Shown here: piece by piece, positions 1-9,900 of the stretch | Position numbering within the stretch: position 1 is the stretch's first letter | Layout of the letters: each line of letters opens with the position of its first letter | Source of the DNA: Symploca sp. SIO1C2 | Lineage (GTDB): Bacteria; Cyanobacteriota; Cyanobacteriia; Cyanobacteriales; Coleofasciculaceae | Assembly: GCA_010672925.1 (NCBI GenBank) | Contig: JAAHFP010000028.1 | Location: 1 to 64,000, forward strand | Direction of reading: 5' to 3' | DNA: 64,000 nucleotides | The notes under the pieces: generated by a model | What the model was told of the DNA's origin: nothing | The model's database searches: none | The model's input: only the letters and a program-made list of their open reading frames with translations | Translations under genes and position numbers: made by a program

Positions 1-1444
1 TACCATTATCTGCAACTAATTGATTTTGTCGATAGCCTCGGACAGTATCGACGCCTCCCATACTGAAACGTTCAAGGGAGAGTAAAGAGTCTGGGGTTAA
101 CTGGGCATTAAGTTGGGTTACGAGTCTTACCTTCGGTGACAACTGTTGTACCCATTGGAATTGTCCTAACCAACTAAAGAATCGTCCGTCGGTTCCAGTG
201 TTGTTGACGGTGGCATCAAAAGCATCCAACCCAAAGCTAAACTGAGAGCGAGCTGCTAATATGCGATTAGGGCTACTACGGTCTAGCCAATCTTGAGCAA
301 ATCGCAGTACTGTTACCCTAGATTCCCCGTCTTCTGGGCCGACGGAGAAGGAAAAGGGTTCCCCTAGTAAGAAGGATTGACTGCGGCGTAAGTCTAGGGC
401 TAAACTCAGGGCAAATTCTGTTTCTGGGGAACGAAGTATTGGTTGGCGAAAACCGGCAGAAAAGGTGCGAGTTCCGCTTTCGATGTCAAACTCCTCGAAT
501 CGCTCTTCGGTAATGTTGCTGTCGCCGTTGTTGTAGCTAACTCTGAAAGTGCCATTGTGGGGATTGACAGGGATAGCATAGCTGATATCGTAAAGATTGA
601 GACCTTCGGTAAAACTGTATTGAGCATTAAAGCGATCGCCAAAACCTAAAAGGTTATTATGGCCAATAAAAGCACTAGTTTGTAGTGAGCCAATGCTGGG
701 AGATTGGTTGTTGGCAGTGGAAACTCCGGCATGAAAGGCGGGTGATTCTTCGAGGGTCACTTGCAAAATATTTTGACCGGAACCGCTGCCGGGGATTAAA
801 TCGGCGTTTAATTGATTTGTCTTGAATAAAGGGTCAAGTTGCAGCAATTTTAATGCTTCTTCTAAGCGGGTTTGATTTAATGGTGCTTTAGTGGCAGCTT
901 CCAAGCGACTGTGCACATAGCCTTCCCTCAGTCGCTTTAACCCGATAAGTTCAATCTCTTCTATCTCCCCCTCAACCACCTGGATTTCTACGATACCGTC
1001 ACTCAAGTCTTGCGGAGGTAAAAATGCGCCGGAGGTGATGTAGTTGTGTTTTTGGTAGAGTTCAGTAATTTCAAAACACAGTTGAAGCAATTGTTCAAAC
1101 CTGATGTCCTTTCCCTCATAGTCTTTGGTTAAATTGGCAATTTCTGCTTGCAAAACCGTACTTCCCGATACTTTCACTTTGTTGACACGGAAGGGTGCAG
1201 TGGAGGGAATGGTATTTTCCGGGAATTGGGGAGAGGAAGGAATTTGCAGACCAGGTTCCGGTGGTGGTGCTGGGGATGCTTCTGGCAGAAAATCTGGAGA
1301 TTGGAATTGGTTAGGTATAATTTCCTCCTCAATCCCTTCCAAAGTGTTGGGGGGAAGAGGTTGGGCTACTGTTCCTAGGGCAGGAAGCAGGAGGCAGGAG
1401 AAAAGAACTGGCAGTGATGCAATCCATCTGAGGGTCTGATACAT
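1..1444 (-). CDS. TpsB / ShlB-FhaC-type outer-membrane transporter, 3' end outside window
   Basis: Outer-membrane partner of a two-partner (type Vb) secretion system. It recognises the TPS domain of an exoprotein in the periplasm and translocates it through a 16-stranded barrel. Translating the minus strand from the ATG at 1444 gives an open frame of about 481 codons that runs off the window. It begins with a signal peptide (MYQTLRWIAS, then a hydrophobic core ending near TVAQ), followed by a Pro-rich linker (residues 40-80). Two POTRA-like blocks follow (about 85-240; key stretches FRVNKVKVSGSTV, YITSGAFLPPQDL, VEIQVVEGEIEEI), then the start of the ShlB barrel (ESPAFHAGVSTANNQSP, GHNNLLGFGD). 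The usual length is about 550-580 residues, so roughly the last 80-100 lie outside. The TpsA gene at 3991-11241 is on the same strand and is the obvious candidate client. Confident of the family; the pairing is inferred. Confidence 0.9.
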   Translation of the reverse strand, partial: MYQTLRWIASLPVLFSCLLLPALGTVAQPLPPNTLEGIEEEIIPNQFQSPDFLPEASPAPPPEPGLQIPSSPQFPENTIPSTAPFRVNKVKVSGSTVLQAEIANLTKDYEGKDIRFEQLLQLCFEITELYQKHNYITSGAFLPPQDLSDGIVEIQVVEGEIEEIELIGLKRLREGYVHSRLEAATKAPLNQTRLEEALKLLQLDPLFKTNQLNADLIPGSGSGQNILQVTLEESPAFHAGVSTANNQSPSIGSLQTSAFIGHNNLLGFGDRFNAQYSFTEGLNLYDISYAIPVNPHNGTFRVSYNNGDSNITEERFEEFDIESGTRTFSAGFRQPILRSPETEFALSLALDLRRSQSFLLGEPFSFSVGPEDGESRVTVLRFAQDWLDRSSPNRILAARSQFSFGLDAFDATVNNTGTDGRFFSWLGQFQWVQQLSPKVRLVTQLNAQLTPDSLLSLERFSMGGVDTVRGYRQNQLVADNG

Positions 1445-1509
1445 CTCTCTAGAGGCTGAATTTCTTATTTAATAGCTTAACTTTTAGAATAAGAAGAAAG
1501 AGAGAGAGC

Positions 1510-1595
1510 AAGCATTCCCCTTGTCTACCAATTTGATTGCTTAGTTAAGACAAGACTTGGGTAAGATTCCGTAAGTAGAATTGCGGAAAACTACA
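1510..1595. repeat. Dispersed ~86-bp repeat, copy 1, upstream of tpsB
   Basis: The block from AAGCATTCCCCTTGTCTAC to TTGCGGAAAACTACA recurs at 19893-19978 with about 80% identity. Both copies lie 5' of minus-strand genes: 66 bp before the TpsB start here, and 353 bp before the response-regulator start in the second copy. It could carry a promoter or be a mobile-element relic. Confidence 0.55.
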
Positions 1596-1645
1596 ATACA
1601 TTGAATACATCTGGGCTTATGCCATACATCAGGGCGCACGTCGGT

Positions 1646-1805
1646 CATTGGTGTCAACTTAAGGTGAAACCCTTATCTCGCCTGGGGTTCAAACCCCAGG
1701 CTAATAGCTCAAGTCATCTAAAGATGACTAAACTTAAGGTGAAGCCGAAGAATTTAGTCCATTTCAATGGACTTTTGCTATTAGCCTTGGATTTGAAGAT
1801 ACTGG
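1646..1805 (+). ncRNA. Candidate structured RNA element (HEARO/omegaRNA-like), copy A
   Basis: A 160-bp element running from TGGTGTCAACTTAAGGTGAAA to GGATTTGAAGATACTG. It contains three hairpins: a 10-bp stem in GCCTGGGGTT/AACCCCAGGC with loop CA (1680-1702), a 7-bp stem GTCATCT/AGATGAC (1713-1728), and an 8-bp stem AGTCCATT/AATGGACT (1755-1772). A second copy on the minus strand (11812-11970) has the same layout. There the first stem has a different sequence but pairs equally well, and only the loop bases of the other two stems change. This covariation points to a conserved RNA fold. The layout recalls the HEARO RNAs that serve as guide RNAs of IscB nucleases, but no iscB is present and no covariance search was possible. 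It directly abuts a nuclease-gene remnant. Confidence 0.5.
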
Positions 1806-2044
1806 TTATTGAAGCCAAAAAGGATGATCTGACTAGAGGGTTTACTCAATTAGCAGTTGAGTTAATTGCCCTATCCCATACGGAAGAACAGGATGTGTTT
1901 TATGGGGCAGTGACTATCGGTGATGTCTGGCGATTTGGTAAACTAGAGCGTCGTCAACAACAGATTACTCAAGATCTTAATTTATTTAGAGTTCCTGATG
2001 ATTTGGATAGTTTAGTCAGAGTCTTGCTGGGAATTTTAGATTGA
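1786..2044 (+). pseudogene. 3' remnant of a PD-(D/E)XK nuclease-like gene
   Basis: The in-frame protein from LDLKILVIEAKKDD to VRVLLGILD keeps an I-E-A-K core like the E-x-K half of PD-(D/E)XK nucleases, plus a C-terminal half resembling the intact 210-residue nuclease at 55505-56137 (VFYGAVTIGDVWRF versus TVWGLVTNGASYQF). The codons upstream (1601-1785) translate the structured repeat element and are not protein-like. The 5' half, including the catalytic Asp, is therefore missing. Insertion of the repeat element is the likely cause. It is probably not expressed as a functional enzyme. Confidence 0.6.
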
Positions 2045-2112
2045 ATCAAGACACAACCAGGTTTTGGAAAAGAAAAGGAACTGGTCTCTTGTGCGATCGC
2101 TTGATTTGGTGG

Positions 2113-2146
2113 TATTATTTACATAATGGAATAGGTGTGCGCCTGT
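2113..2146 (+). promoter_or_regulatory. Two-block upstream motif, copy 1 (before DUF433 gene)
   Basis: TATTATT followed by ATAATGGAATAGGTGTGCGC and CTGT, 80 bp upstream of the DUF433 start. Similar motifs lie in the same orientation before the genes at 15398, 29356 (minus) and 53395. Function unknown; it could be a promoter/operator or a conserved element end. Confidence 0.5.
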
Positions 2147-2226
2147 GGACTGCTGGGTAGATACAATGTAAGATGATAATCGTGTCAAGATAGTGAGCCG
2201 ATAAGTATTCAGAAAGCTCTAAGTTG

Positions 2227-2601
2227 ATGTCAAAAACTACTGAACCGCCAGCAATTATTAGGACAGAGCGTGGATTAACGATTTCTGGTACTCGCATCAG
2301 TATTTATGATGTGATGGATTTCCTGAAAGCTCAGTATCCACCTTCACTCATTCGAGACAAATTTAATTTGACGAATGCACAAATTGAAGCAGCTTTATCC
2401 TATATTGAGGTGAATCAAGCTCAGGTAGAAGCGGAGTATGCCGAAGTTCTTCAAACTAGGCAAGAAATTCACTCCTTTTGGGAAGAGCACAACCGCGAAC
2501 GTTTCGCTAAAATTGCAGCTATGCCGCGCAAGCCGGAACAATCTGTTCTTTGGGCGAAGCTTGAAGAACAAAAGGCTAGACGTATTGCACAACAGCAATG
2601 A
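2227..2601 (+). CDS. DUF433 protein (antitoxin-like)
   Basis: A 124-residue protein. Residues 7-65 match the DUF433 pattern (IIRTERGLTISGTRISIYDV, then DFLKAQYPPSLIRDKFNLTNAQIEAALSYI). DUF433 is a small winged-helix domain common in antitoxins paired with PIN-like (DUF5615) toxins. The C-terminal half is a charged helix. ATG at 2227 was preferred over the TTG at 2224. The stop overlaps ATGA of a short downstream frame. Downstream, 2612-2689 reads RLIEIILDIEQYMG, possibly the tail of a lost toxin gene. The antitoxin role is inferred from the family. Confidence 0.75.
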   Translation: MSKTTEPPAIIRTERGLTISGTRISIYDVMDFLKAQYPPSLIRDKFNLTNAQIEAALSYIEVNQAQVEAEYAEVLQTRQEIHSFWEEHNRERFAKIAAMPRKPEQSVLWAKLEEQKARRIAQQQ

Positions 2602-2611
2602 CTTTTTTTAG

Positions 2612-2689
2612 CGTTGCGTTGAAAGGCTCATTGAAATTATTCTAGATATTGAGCAATATATGGGGGTTGGTCGTTTATTCATTCCATAA
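2612..2689 (+). pseudogene. Possible toxin-gene remnant after DUF433
   Basis: A 25-codon open stretch (CVERLIEIILDIEQYMG...GRLFIP, stop at 2687-2689) looks like the amphipathic C-terminus of a protein but has no start. Its place just after an antitoxin-like DUF433 gene suggests a decayed partner. Weak evidence: only the residue pattern and position. Confidence 0.25.
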
Positions 2690-2832
2690 TGCGATCGCTT
2701 ATACTGGTATTGTCAGCGATAACTGCCCTCGTAGGTTGGGTTGAGCGTAGTCCAATCTTTGAGAAAAATCTTACCTACATCACCAAAAGCGAAACCCAAC
2801 ACCAGCTGTAACATAAATATTTAATATCGTAA

Positions 2833-3084
2833 ATGAGTAAAGTAATGATGAATCATAAAGTTATTGATGTGAGCGGTCTGAGTCCAAAACAGATTAGAAT
2901 AATTGAAGAAATTATTGCCAATTTTAAACTTGTTGGTCAACAAAATCATTTATCTCAAGATTTAAAGGAAAAAGAAGGACAAGAACAAAGCTTGGAACAA
3001 CTTCATCAGGAGTTTGATTGGTTAGTTGCCGATATTGGAGCAGAACCATCTATAAATAGAAGTAATATTTATGGTATTGAATAA
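2833..3084 (+). CDS. VapB-like antitoxin
   Basis: An 83-residue acidic, helical protein (VSGLSPKQIRIIEEIIANFK... then Glu/Gln-rich, ending INRSNIYGIE). Its last 14 bp overlap the start of a PIN-domain gene, the usual arrangement of type II vapBC modules, where the antitoxin binds both DNA and the toxin. No clear AbrB/RHH signature could be read, so the call rests on size, N-terminal LSPxQ pattern and neighbour. ATG at 2833 or 2845 could serve as start. Its toxin is broken by a stop codon, so the antitoxin may be under little selection. Confidence 0.6.
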   Translation: MSKVMMNHKVIDVSGLSPKQIRIIEEIIANFKLVGQQNHLSQDLKEKEGQEQSLEQLHQEFDWLVADIGAEPSINRSNIYGIE

Positions 3085-3529
3085 ACAAGTAGCACGATAT
3101 TTAGATACTAATATTTTGGTATATTCAATCGATTTAAGTCCAAAAAATAGAGACAAACATCGAGCAGCTTTAGAAGTATTAAGACCTAGTGAAAAAGAAT
3201 TACTCTGTTTATCTTCTCAAGTAATAGCAGAGTTTTATGCTGTTGTCATCAATTCCAAATCTGTAGCTAATCCTCTCACTACTCAAGAGGCGATTATACG
3301 AATTGAAAGATTTTTGCAAATGCCTAATATAGAACTTCTTTCTATGTCAGATGAAATATTTAAGTAATGGCTTGAACTGCTCAAAATCAACCCTGTGAAT
3401 GGGGCTAGGGTATTTGATTTAATGCATCTGGCTATTATGCTATGCAATGGCATAACCAGTATTTATACTTTTAATGATAAGGATTTTAATTGGTATAATG
3501 AAATTGAGGTAATTGTACCAGATTATTAA
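3071..3529 (+). pseudogene. vapC-like PIN toxin with one in-frame stop
   Basis: A PIN-domain ribonuclease frame of 152 codons interrupted by a single TAA at 3365-3367. Before it: VARYLDTNILVYSID (first catalytic Asp) and SSQVIAEFYAVV (Glu). After it, the same frame continues without another stop to 3529 with NGARVFDLMHLAIM and TFNDKDFNWY, which supply the remaining PIN acidic residues. The context EIFK-stop-WLELLK suggests a CAA to TAA change. All catalytic positions are otherwise intact, so inactivation looks recent. It overlaps the antitoxin by 14 bp. Confidence 0.8.
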
Positions 3530-3626
3530 TAAATCTTAGAGCAGAGTGCGATCGCACTCCCTAAATTCAGCATATCGTCGTAGGAACCTGTAGGGGCTTG
3601 TAGGGGCGGGTTTAGTTAATGAATTG

Positions 3627-3832
3627 CCCTATTGTCGATAGCTTTGGTATCAAAACCCGCCCTCAATGTTTCTCCCTATTGTCGATAGCTTTGGTATCAA
3701 AACCCGCCCTCAATGTTTCTCCCTATTGTCGATAGCTTTGGTATCAAAACCCGCCCTCAATGAATTGCCCTATTGTCGATAGCTTTGGTATCAAAACCCG
3801 CCCTTAATGAATTGCCCTATTGTCTATAACCA
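3627..3832. repeat. 47-bp tandem repeat, four full copies plus a partial
   Basis: Units start at 3627, 3674, 3721, 3768 and (partial) 3815, an exact 47-bp period. The core is CCCTATTGTCGATAGC plus TTGGTATCAAAACCCGCCC, with differences only in the last 7-8 bases. The TGGTATCAAAACCCGCCC piece also occurs singly elsewhere (near 12004, and inverted near 28455). Nothing protein-like lies in 3530-3990. The rest of this gap holds inverted GGGCGGGTTT/AAACCCGCCC words and a short GGTAGG-type repeat. Confidence 0.85.
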
Positions 3833-3990
3833 TTGTCAACATATCGATTATCCCCACAGATAAAGGGCGGGTTTTGTACAAATATTGTTGGCAAATTCGT
3901 TAACGGTGACCCTAAACCCGCCCCTACAAATCCGAAACCTACCACCTACCACCTAATACTGGCAGGATGCCAGTTCCACTCATCTACAAC

Positions 3991-6900
3991 CTAACCACAT
4001 TCCCGTGCCATCACTAACCGTCCATCTGGCAGTTGATAGACCCCTGTTGCTTGATGGATTGGGTCGCCTTTTTGCCAAGGACGTGGGGGACTATTCCTAG
4101 GTCTGGCGCGTACCACTCCGGTGGGATAGGGTGAGGATGAAGAATCTCCGGGACGAAGGGGTAAGTTGCCTCCACCGGTGATAGTGAATGTTGCCTCTTG
4201 TGGCTCGGTGCGGACAATGCAGCTATTGGCTAGTATGCTGTCGGTATCGATGAAATTGTCTTGTAACTCTGTCAGGCTGTTGGTGATAAAGTCGAGGTTG
4301 GGTAGGGTGATGACTCCATCTACTGCTCCACTGGCATTGATATCGACTCGGTTATTAAGATCTAAGGTTGCAGGGTCTGTGCCTCTGGGGGCTGGACGGA
4401 AGGCGAAGCCGAAGAAGATGGGGGTGAGGAAGGTAATATCTCCTCCCCTGCCATCACGAGCAAAGGCTAAAATGTCGCTGTCGGCAAAGGCGATAAGGGA
4501 GTCGGTGGTGATGGTGATATTGCCGCCGTTGTCTGCACCACTGAAGACGCTTGTGGTGATGTCGCTGTCTCCCCTTAGGCGAATATCTTTGGCGATGATA
4601 TCAATTTGACCTCCGGCGGATTGGGTGGTGGAGGTAGTGATATCGCTGTCGGTAGCAGTTAAGGTTTCTGAGACGTTGAGGTTAATGTTGCCAGCATCGC
4701 CTGGTGCTTGACTTCGAGCCGAGATTCGGGAATTATTTTCTAGGGTGAGGGAACCGGTTTGGATATCGATATCGCCACCAAAGCCACTTGAGCCACGGTT
4801 AACAGCAGTGGAGATAGAGCTATTGTTGCCAAGGAAGATAGATTGAGCATTCCGTATTGAGATGTCGCCTGCATCTCCTCTTCCACGGGTAGAGGCAGCA
4901 ACCCTACCACCATTGGTTAGTTCCAGAGAGGCAGTTGTTAGTTCAATTCCTCTTGAGTCACCCTTGGCTCCAGGATTTACCTGACTTAATATTCCACTGG
5001 AAAATCCAATACTCGATTCCCCATCCAACCGCACCGAATCAGTAGCATTAATCTTCACCAAACCCGCATTCCCAAAGCCAAAGGTAGAGGTAGATACTAT
5101 AGCGCCATTGGTCAGTTCCAGGGACAAAGTTGTCAGTTTAATTCCCTCTGAATTTCCCTCGGCTCCAGAAAGCACCCGGCTGATTATGACACTGGGAGAT
5201 CCATTGCTGTCTTCCCCATCTAACCGCACTGAATCGGTAGCAGTAATCTTTACTTCACCTGAATTTCCAAACCCACTGGTAGAGGCATTCACTTGAGCAC
5301 CATTTGTCAATTCTAGGGTAGAAGTTGTTAGCTCAATTCCCTTTGAGTTCCCCTCTGCTTCATAAGCTACCCTACTGGATATAGCACTGATGTTTCCAGT
5401 GTTCGATTCTCCATCCAACCGCACTGAATCAGTAGCATTAATCTTCACCAAACCCGCATTCCCAACTCCAAAAGTAGAGGCATTTACTTGAGTGCCATTG
5501 GTCAATTCTAGGGAGGAAGTTGTCAGCTCAATCCCTTCCGAGTTTCCCTGAGCCCCTCGATTTACAAAACTGAATATACCACTGAAAAATCCATTGCTCG
5601 ATTCCCCATCTAACCGCACCGAATCGGTAGCATTAATCTTCATTAAACCCGCATTCCCAATCCCACCAGTAGAGGTATTCACTTGAGCACCATTGAGTAG
5701 TTCCAGGGAGGCAGCTGTCAGCTCGATCCCTCCAGAGTTTCCCTCGGCTCCATAAGCCACCGTGCTGGATATAGCAGTGGGAGTTCCAATGCTCGATTCC
5801 CCATCCAACCGTACCGAATCAGTAGCTGTAATCTTCACTGCACCCGCATTTCCAACACCAGCAGTAGAGGCATTTACTTCAGCACCACCATTCAGTTCCA
5901 GGGTGGTAGTTGTCAGCTCAATCCCCTCAGATTTTCCCTCGGCTCCATAAGCCACCTGGCTGGATATATTAGTGGGAATTCCATAGCTGTTTTCCCCATC
6001 CAACCATACTGAATCGGTAGCAGTAATCTGCACCTTACCCGCATTCCCAATCCCAGCAGTTGAGGCGTTCACTTGAGCACCATTGTTCAGTGTCAGGGAA
6101 GAGGTTGTCAGCTCAATCCCTCCTGAATTCCCCTCTGCTCCTAGCTCCACAGCACTGAATACACCACTGAAAAATCCATTGCTCGATTCCCCATCTAAAT
6201 GTACCGAATCGGTAGCCGTAATTTTCACTGCACCCACATCTCCTACCCCCAAGGTAGAGTTATTCACTTGAGCACCATTGAGCAGTTCCAGGGAAGAGGT
6301 TGTCAGCTCAATTCCTCCTGAGTTTCCTTTTGTTTCAGGAGCCACCAGACTGGATATTGAACTGTGAATTCCATCGCTCGATTCCCCATACAATCGCACC
6401 GAATCGGTAGCTGTAATTTTCACCAAACCCGCATTTCCTGCACCAGCAGTAGAAGTATCTACTTGAGCACCATTAGCCAGTTCCAGGGTGGAAGTTGTCA
6501 GTTCAATTCCCCCTGAGTTTCCCTTTGCTCCATAAGCCACCGTGCTGGATATAGCACTGGGAATTCCATAACTCAATTCCCCATTCAAGTGCACTGAATC
6601 AGTAGCCGTAATCTGCACCTTACCCGCATCTCCTACACCAGCAGTAGAGGCAGTCACTTGAGCACCATTGGTTAGTTCCAGGGTGGAAGTTGTCAGTTCA
6701 ATTCCCCCTGAGGTTCCCTTTGCTTCAGGAGCCACAGCGCTGAATATAGCACTAGTATTTCCAGTACTTGATTCCCCATCCAACCGTACTGAATCAGTAG
6801 CAGTAATCTTCACTGCACCTGCATTCCCAATTCCGAAGGTAGAGGCATCCAATTCAGCACCGTTATTCAATTCCAGAGAAGAAGTTGTCAACTCAATCCC

Positions 6901-9900
6901 TCCTGAGTGACCCTCTGCTCCTGAATTCACGCTACTGAATATACCACTTCCCAATCCATCGCTGTCTTCCCCATCCAACCGTACTAAATCAGTAGCAGTA
7001 ATCTGCACTTTACCCGCATCTCCTATTCCAAAAGTAGAGGCGGACACTTGAGCACCATCATTCAGTTCCAGGGAGGAAGTTGTCAGTTCAATTTTCCCAG
7101 AGTTCCCCTCTGCTTCCGAATCCACCTGGCTGAGTATACCGCTCACAGATCCGTTGCTGGATTCCCCATCTAAGCGTACTGAATCGGTAGCAGTAATCTG
7201 CACCTTACCCGCATTTCCTGCACCAAAAGTAGAGGCAGACACTACAGCACCATTAGTAAGTTTCAGGGTGGCTGTTGTTAGCTCAAGCCCTTCAGAGTCC
7301 CCCTCGGCTCCTAAATTTACTCGGCTAGATATACTACTGGAATTTCCATTGCTCGATTCCCCATCCAACTGCACCGAATTAGTAGCAGTAATCTGCACCT
7401 TCCCCGCATCCCCGACCCCACTAGTAGAGGCATTCACTCTAGCACCATTGAGCAGTTCCAGGGAAGCAGTTGTCAGTTCAATCCCATCAGAATTTCCCTC
7501 AGCTCCAGCATTCACACTGCTGAATATACCACTGAGAATGCCATTGCTTGATTCCCCATCCAACTGCACCGAATCTGTAGCAGTAATCTTCACCGCACCC
7601 GCGTCTCCTAAACCAAAGGTAGAGGCAGATACTTGAGCGCCCTTGAGGAGTTCCAGAGTTGCAGTTTTCAGTTCAATCCCATCAGAGTGCCCCTCAGCTT
7701 CAGCATTCAAACTGCTGAATATACCACTTACAAATCCATTGCTAGACTCTCCATCCAACTGCACCGAATCTGTAGCAGTAATCTTCAATGCACCTGCATC
7801 CCCTACCCCACTGGTAGATGCATCCACTCTACCGCCATTGGTCAGTTCCAAGGTGGCTGTTTTCAGCTCAACTCCCCCAGAGTTTCCCTCAGCTCCAGAA
7901 GTCACCTGGCTGGATATAGCACTGGAATTTCCAGTGTTCGACTCCCCATCCAAATGCACAGAATCGGTAACCCTAATCTTAACCGCGCCTGCATTCCCAA
8001 TCCCGAAGGTAGAAGCATCCACTATTGCACCATTGGTCAGTTTGAGGAAGGCTGTGATCAGTTCAATTCCCCCAGAGTTTCCCTGTGCTCCTGAATTGAC
8101 CTGGCTGGATATAGCACTAATATTTCCAGTGTTCGATTCGCCATCCAACCGCACAAGATTTGTAGCAGTAATCTTCACTGCACCTGCATTCCCAATCCCT
8201 AAGGTAGAGGCATTCACTTGGGCATCATTGAGCAGTTCCAAAGAGGCAGTCATCAGCTCAATTCCCTCTGAATTCCCCTCAGCTCCTTGTTCCACACTGC
8301 TAAATATACCACTGGAATTTCCATTGCTCAATACCGAATCGGTAGCCGTAATCTTCACCGCACCCGCATCTCCTACACCAAAGGTAGAGGCAGTCACTTG
8401 AGCACCATTGAGCACTTCCAGAGAGGCTGTTGTCAGCTCAATCCCCTCTGAGTTCCCTTCCGCTCCTGAATTCACGCTACTGAATATACCACTAGAATTT
8501 CCATAGCTGTTTTCCCCATCCAACTGCACCGAATCCGTAGCAGTAATCTTTACTAAACCTGCATCCCCTACCCCACTGGTAGATGCATTCACTCTACCAC
8601 CATTGGCCAGTTCCAGGGAGGAAGTTGTCAGCTCAATTCCCTCTGAGTTCCCCTCAGCTCCAGGATACACTTGACTGGATATAGCACTTACAATTCCATT
8701 GCTTGATTCCCCATCCAACTGCACCAAATCAGCAACTGTAATCTGCACTTTACCTGCATCCCCAAATCCGAAAGTAGAAGCACTCACTTGAGCGCCATCA
8801 GTCAGTTTCAGGGAGGAAGTTGTCAGTTCAATTCCCCCTGAGTTTCCCTCGGCTCCGGGATACACCTGACTAGATATAACACTTACAAATCCATTGCTAG
8901 ATTCCCCATCCAACCGCACCAAATCAGCAGCTGTAATCTGCACCTTACCTGCATCTCCAAACCCTAAGGTAGAAGCACTCACTTGAGCACCATTGAGCAG
9001 TTTCAGGGAGGAAGTTGTCAGCTCAATTCCCTCTGAGTTTCCCTCGGCTCCAGGATACACCTGACTGGATATAGCACTTACAAATCCATTGCTAGATTCC
9101 CCATCCAACCGCACCAAATCAGCAGCTGTAATCTGCACCTTACCTGCATCCCCAAACCCTAAGGTAGAAGCATCCACTCTTGCACCATGAGTTAGTTCCA
9201 GGGAGGAAGTTGTCAGCTCAATTCCTCCAGAGTTTCCCTCAGCTTGAGTATTCACGCGACTGAATATACCACTGGAATTTCCATTGCTAGATTCCCCATC
9301 CAACCGCACCGAATCGGCAGCTGTAATCTGCACCTTACCCGCATCCCCCATTCCAGAGGTAGAGGCAGACACTTGAGCACCATTAGTCAGTTCCAGAGAG
9401 GCAGTTGTCAGCTCAATCTCCCCAGAGTTAGCCCCGGCTCCAGAAGTCACGCTGCTAAATATACCACTTACAGCTCCATTGCCGTCTTCCCCATCAAACC
9501 GCACCAAATCAGTAGCAGTAATTTTCACTGCACCTGCATTTCCTATCCCGACGGTACGAGTGAACAGTTGTGCCCCCTCGGTAAGGAAGAGAGAGTTAGC
9601 TGTAACCTGAATCTCACCCCCCGTAGCACCTGCTACATTGGTATAATTGCTACTGCTAATCAAGCTATCTGTGATAAAAATGTCTCCCTTACTGTTGAAG
9701 GTGATATCCCCTCCCAATAAGCCGTAAGAGAAGATGTTAGCTCCTGGGTTGAGAGTAATGTCACCCTCAGCAATTAGCTTGACATCACCACCATTGCCAG
9801 AAGAAACATCAAAGGCAAATGCATTAACTGCGCCGTTAAGGGTAATACTATTGCGAGAATCGATAATGACAGAACCTCCCCCGAAATCATCTGCTACGCT

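Noticed and set aside
1683..1702. GGTTCAAACCCC resembling a tRNA T-loop
   Set aside because: No acceptor, D or anticodon arms surround it; it is the first hairpin of the structured element.
3627..3832. Possible CRISPR array
   Set aside because: The repeats are contiguous with a 47-bp period and have no unique spacers; no cas genes are present.
7154..8401. Plus-strand frames opposite tpsA repeats (160 and 252 codons)
   Set aside because: Shadows caused by the 195-bp periodicity of the tpsA coding strand.
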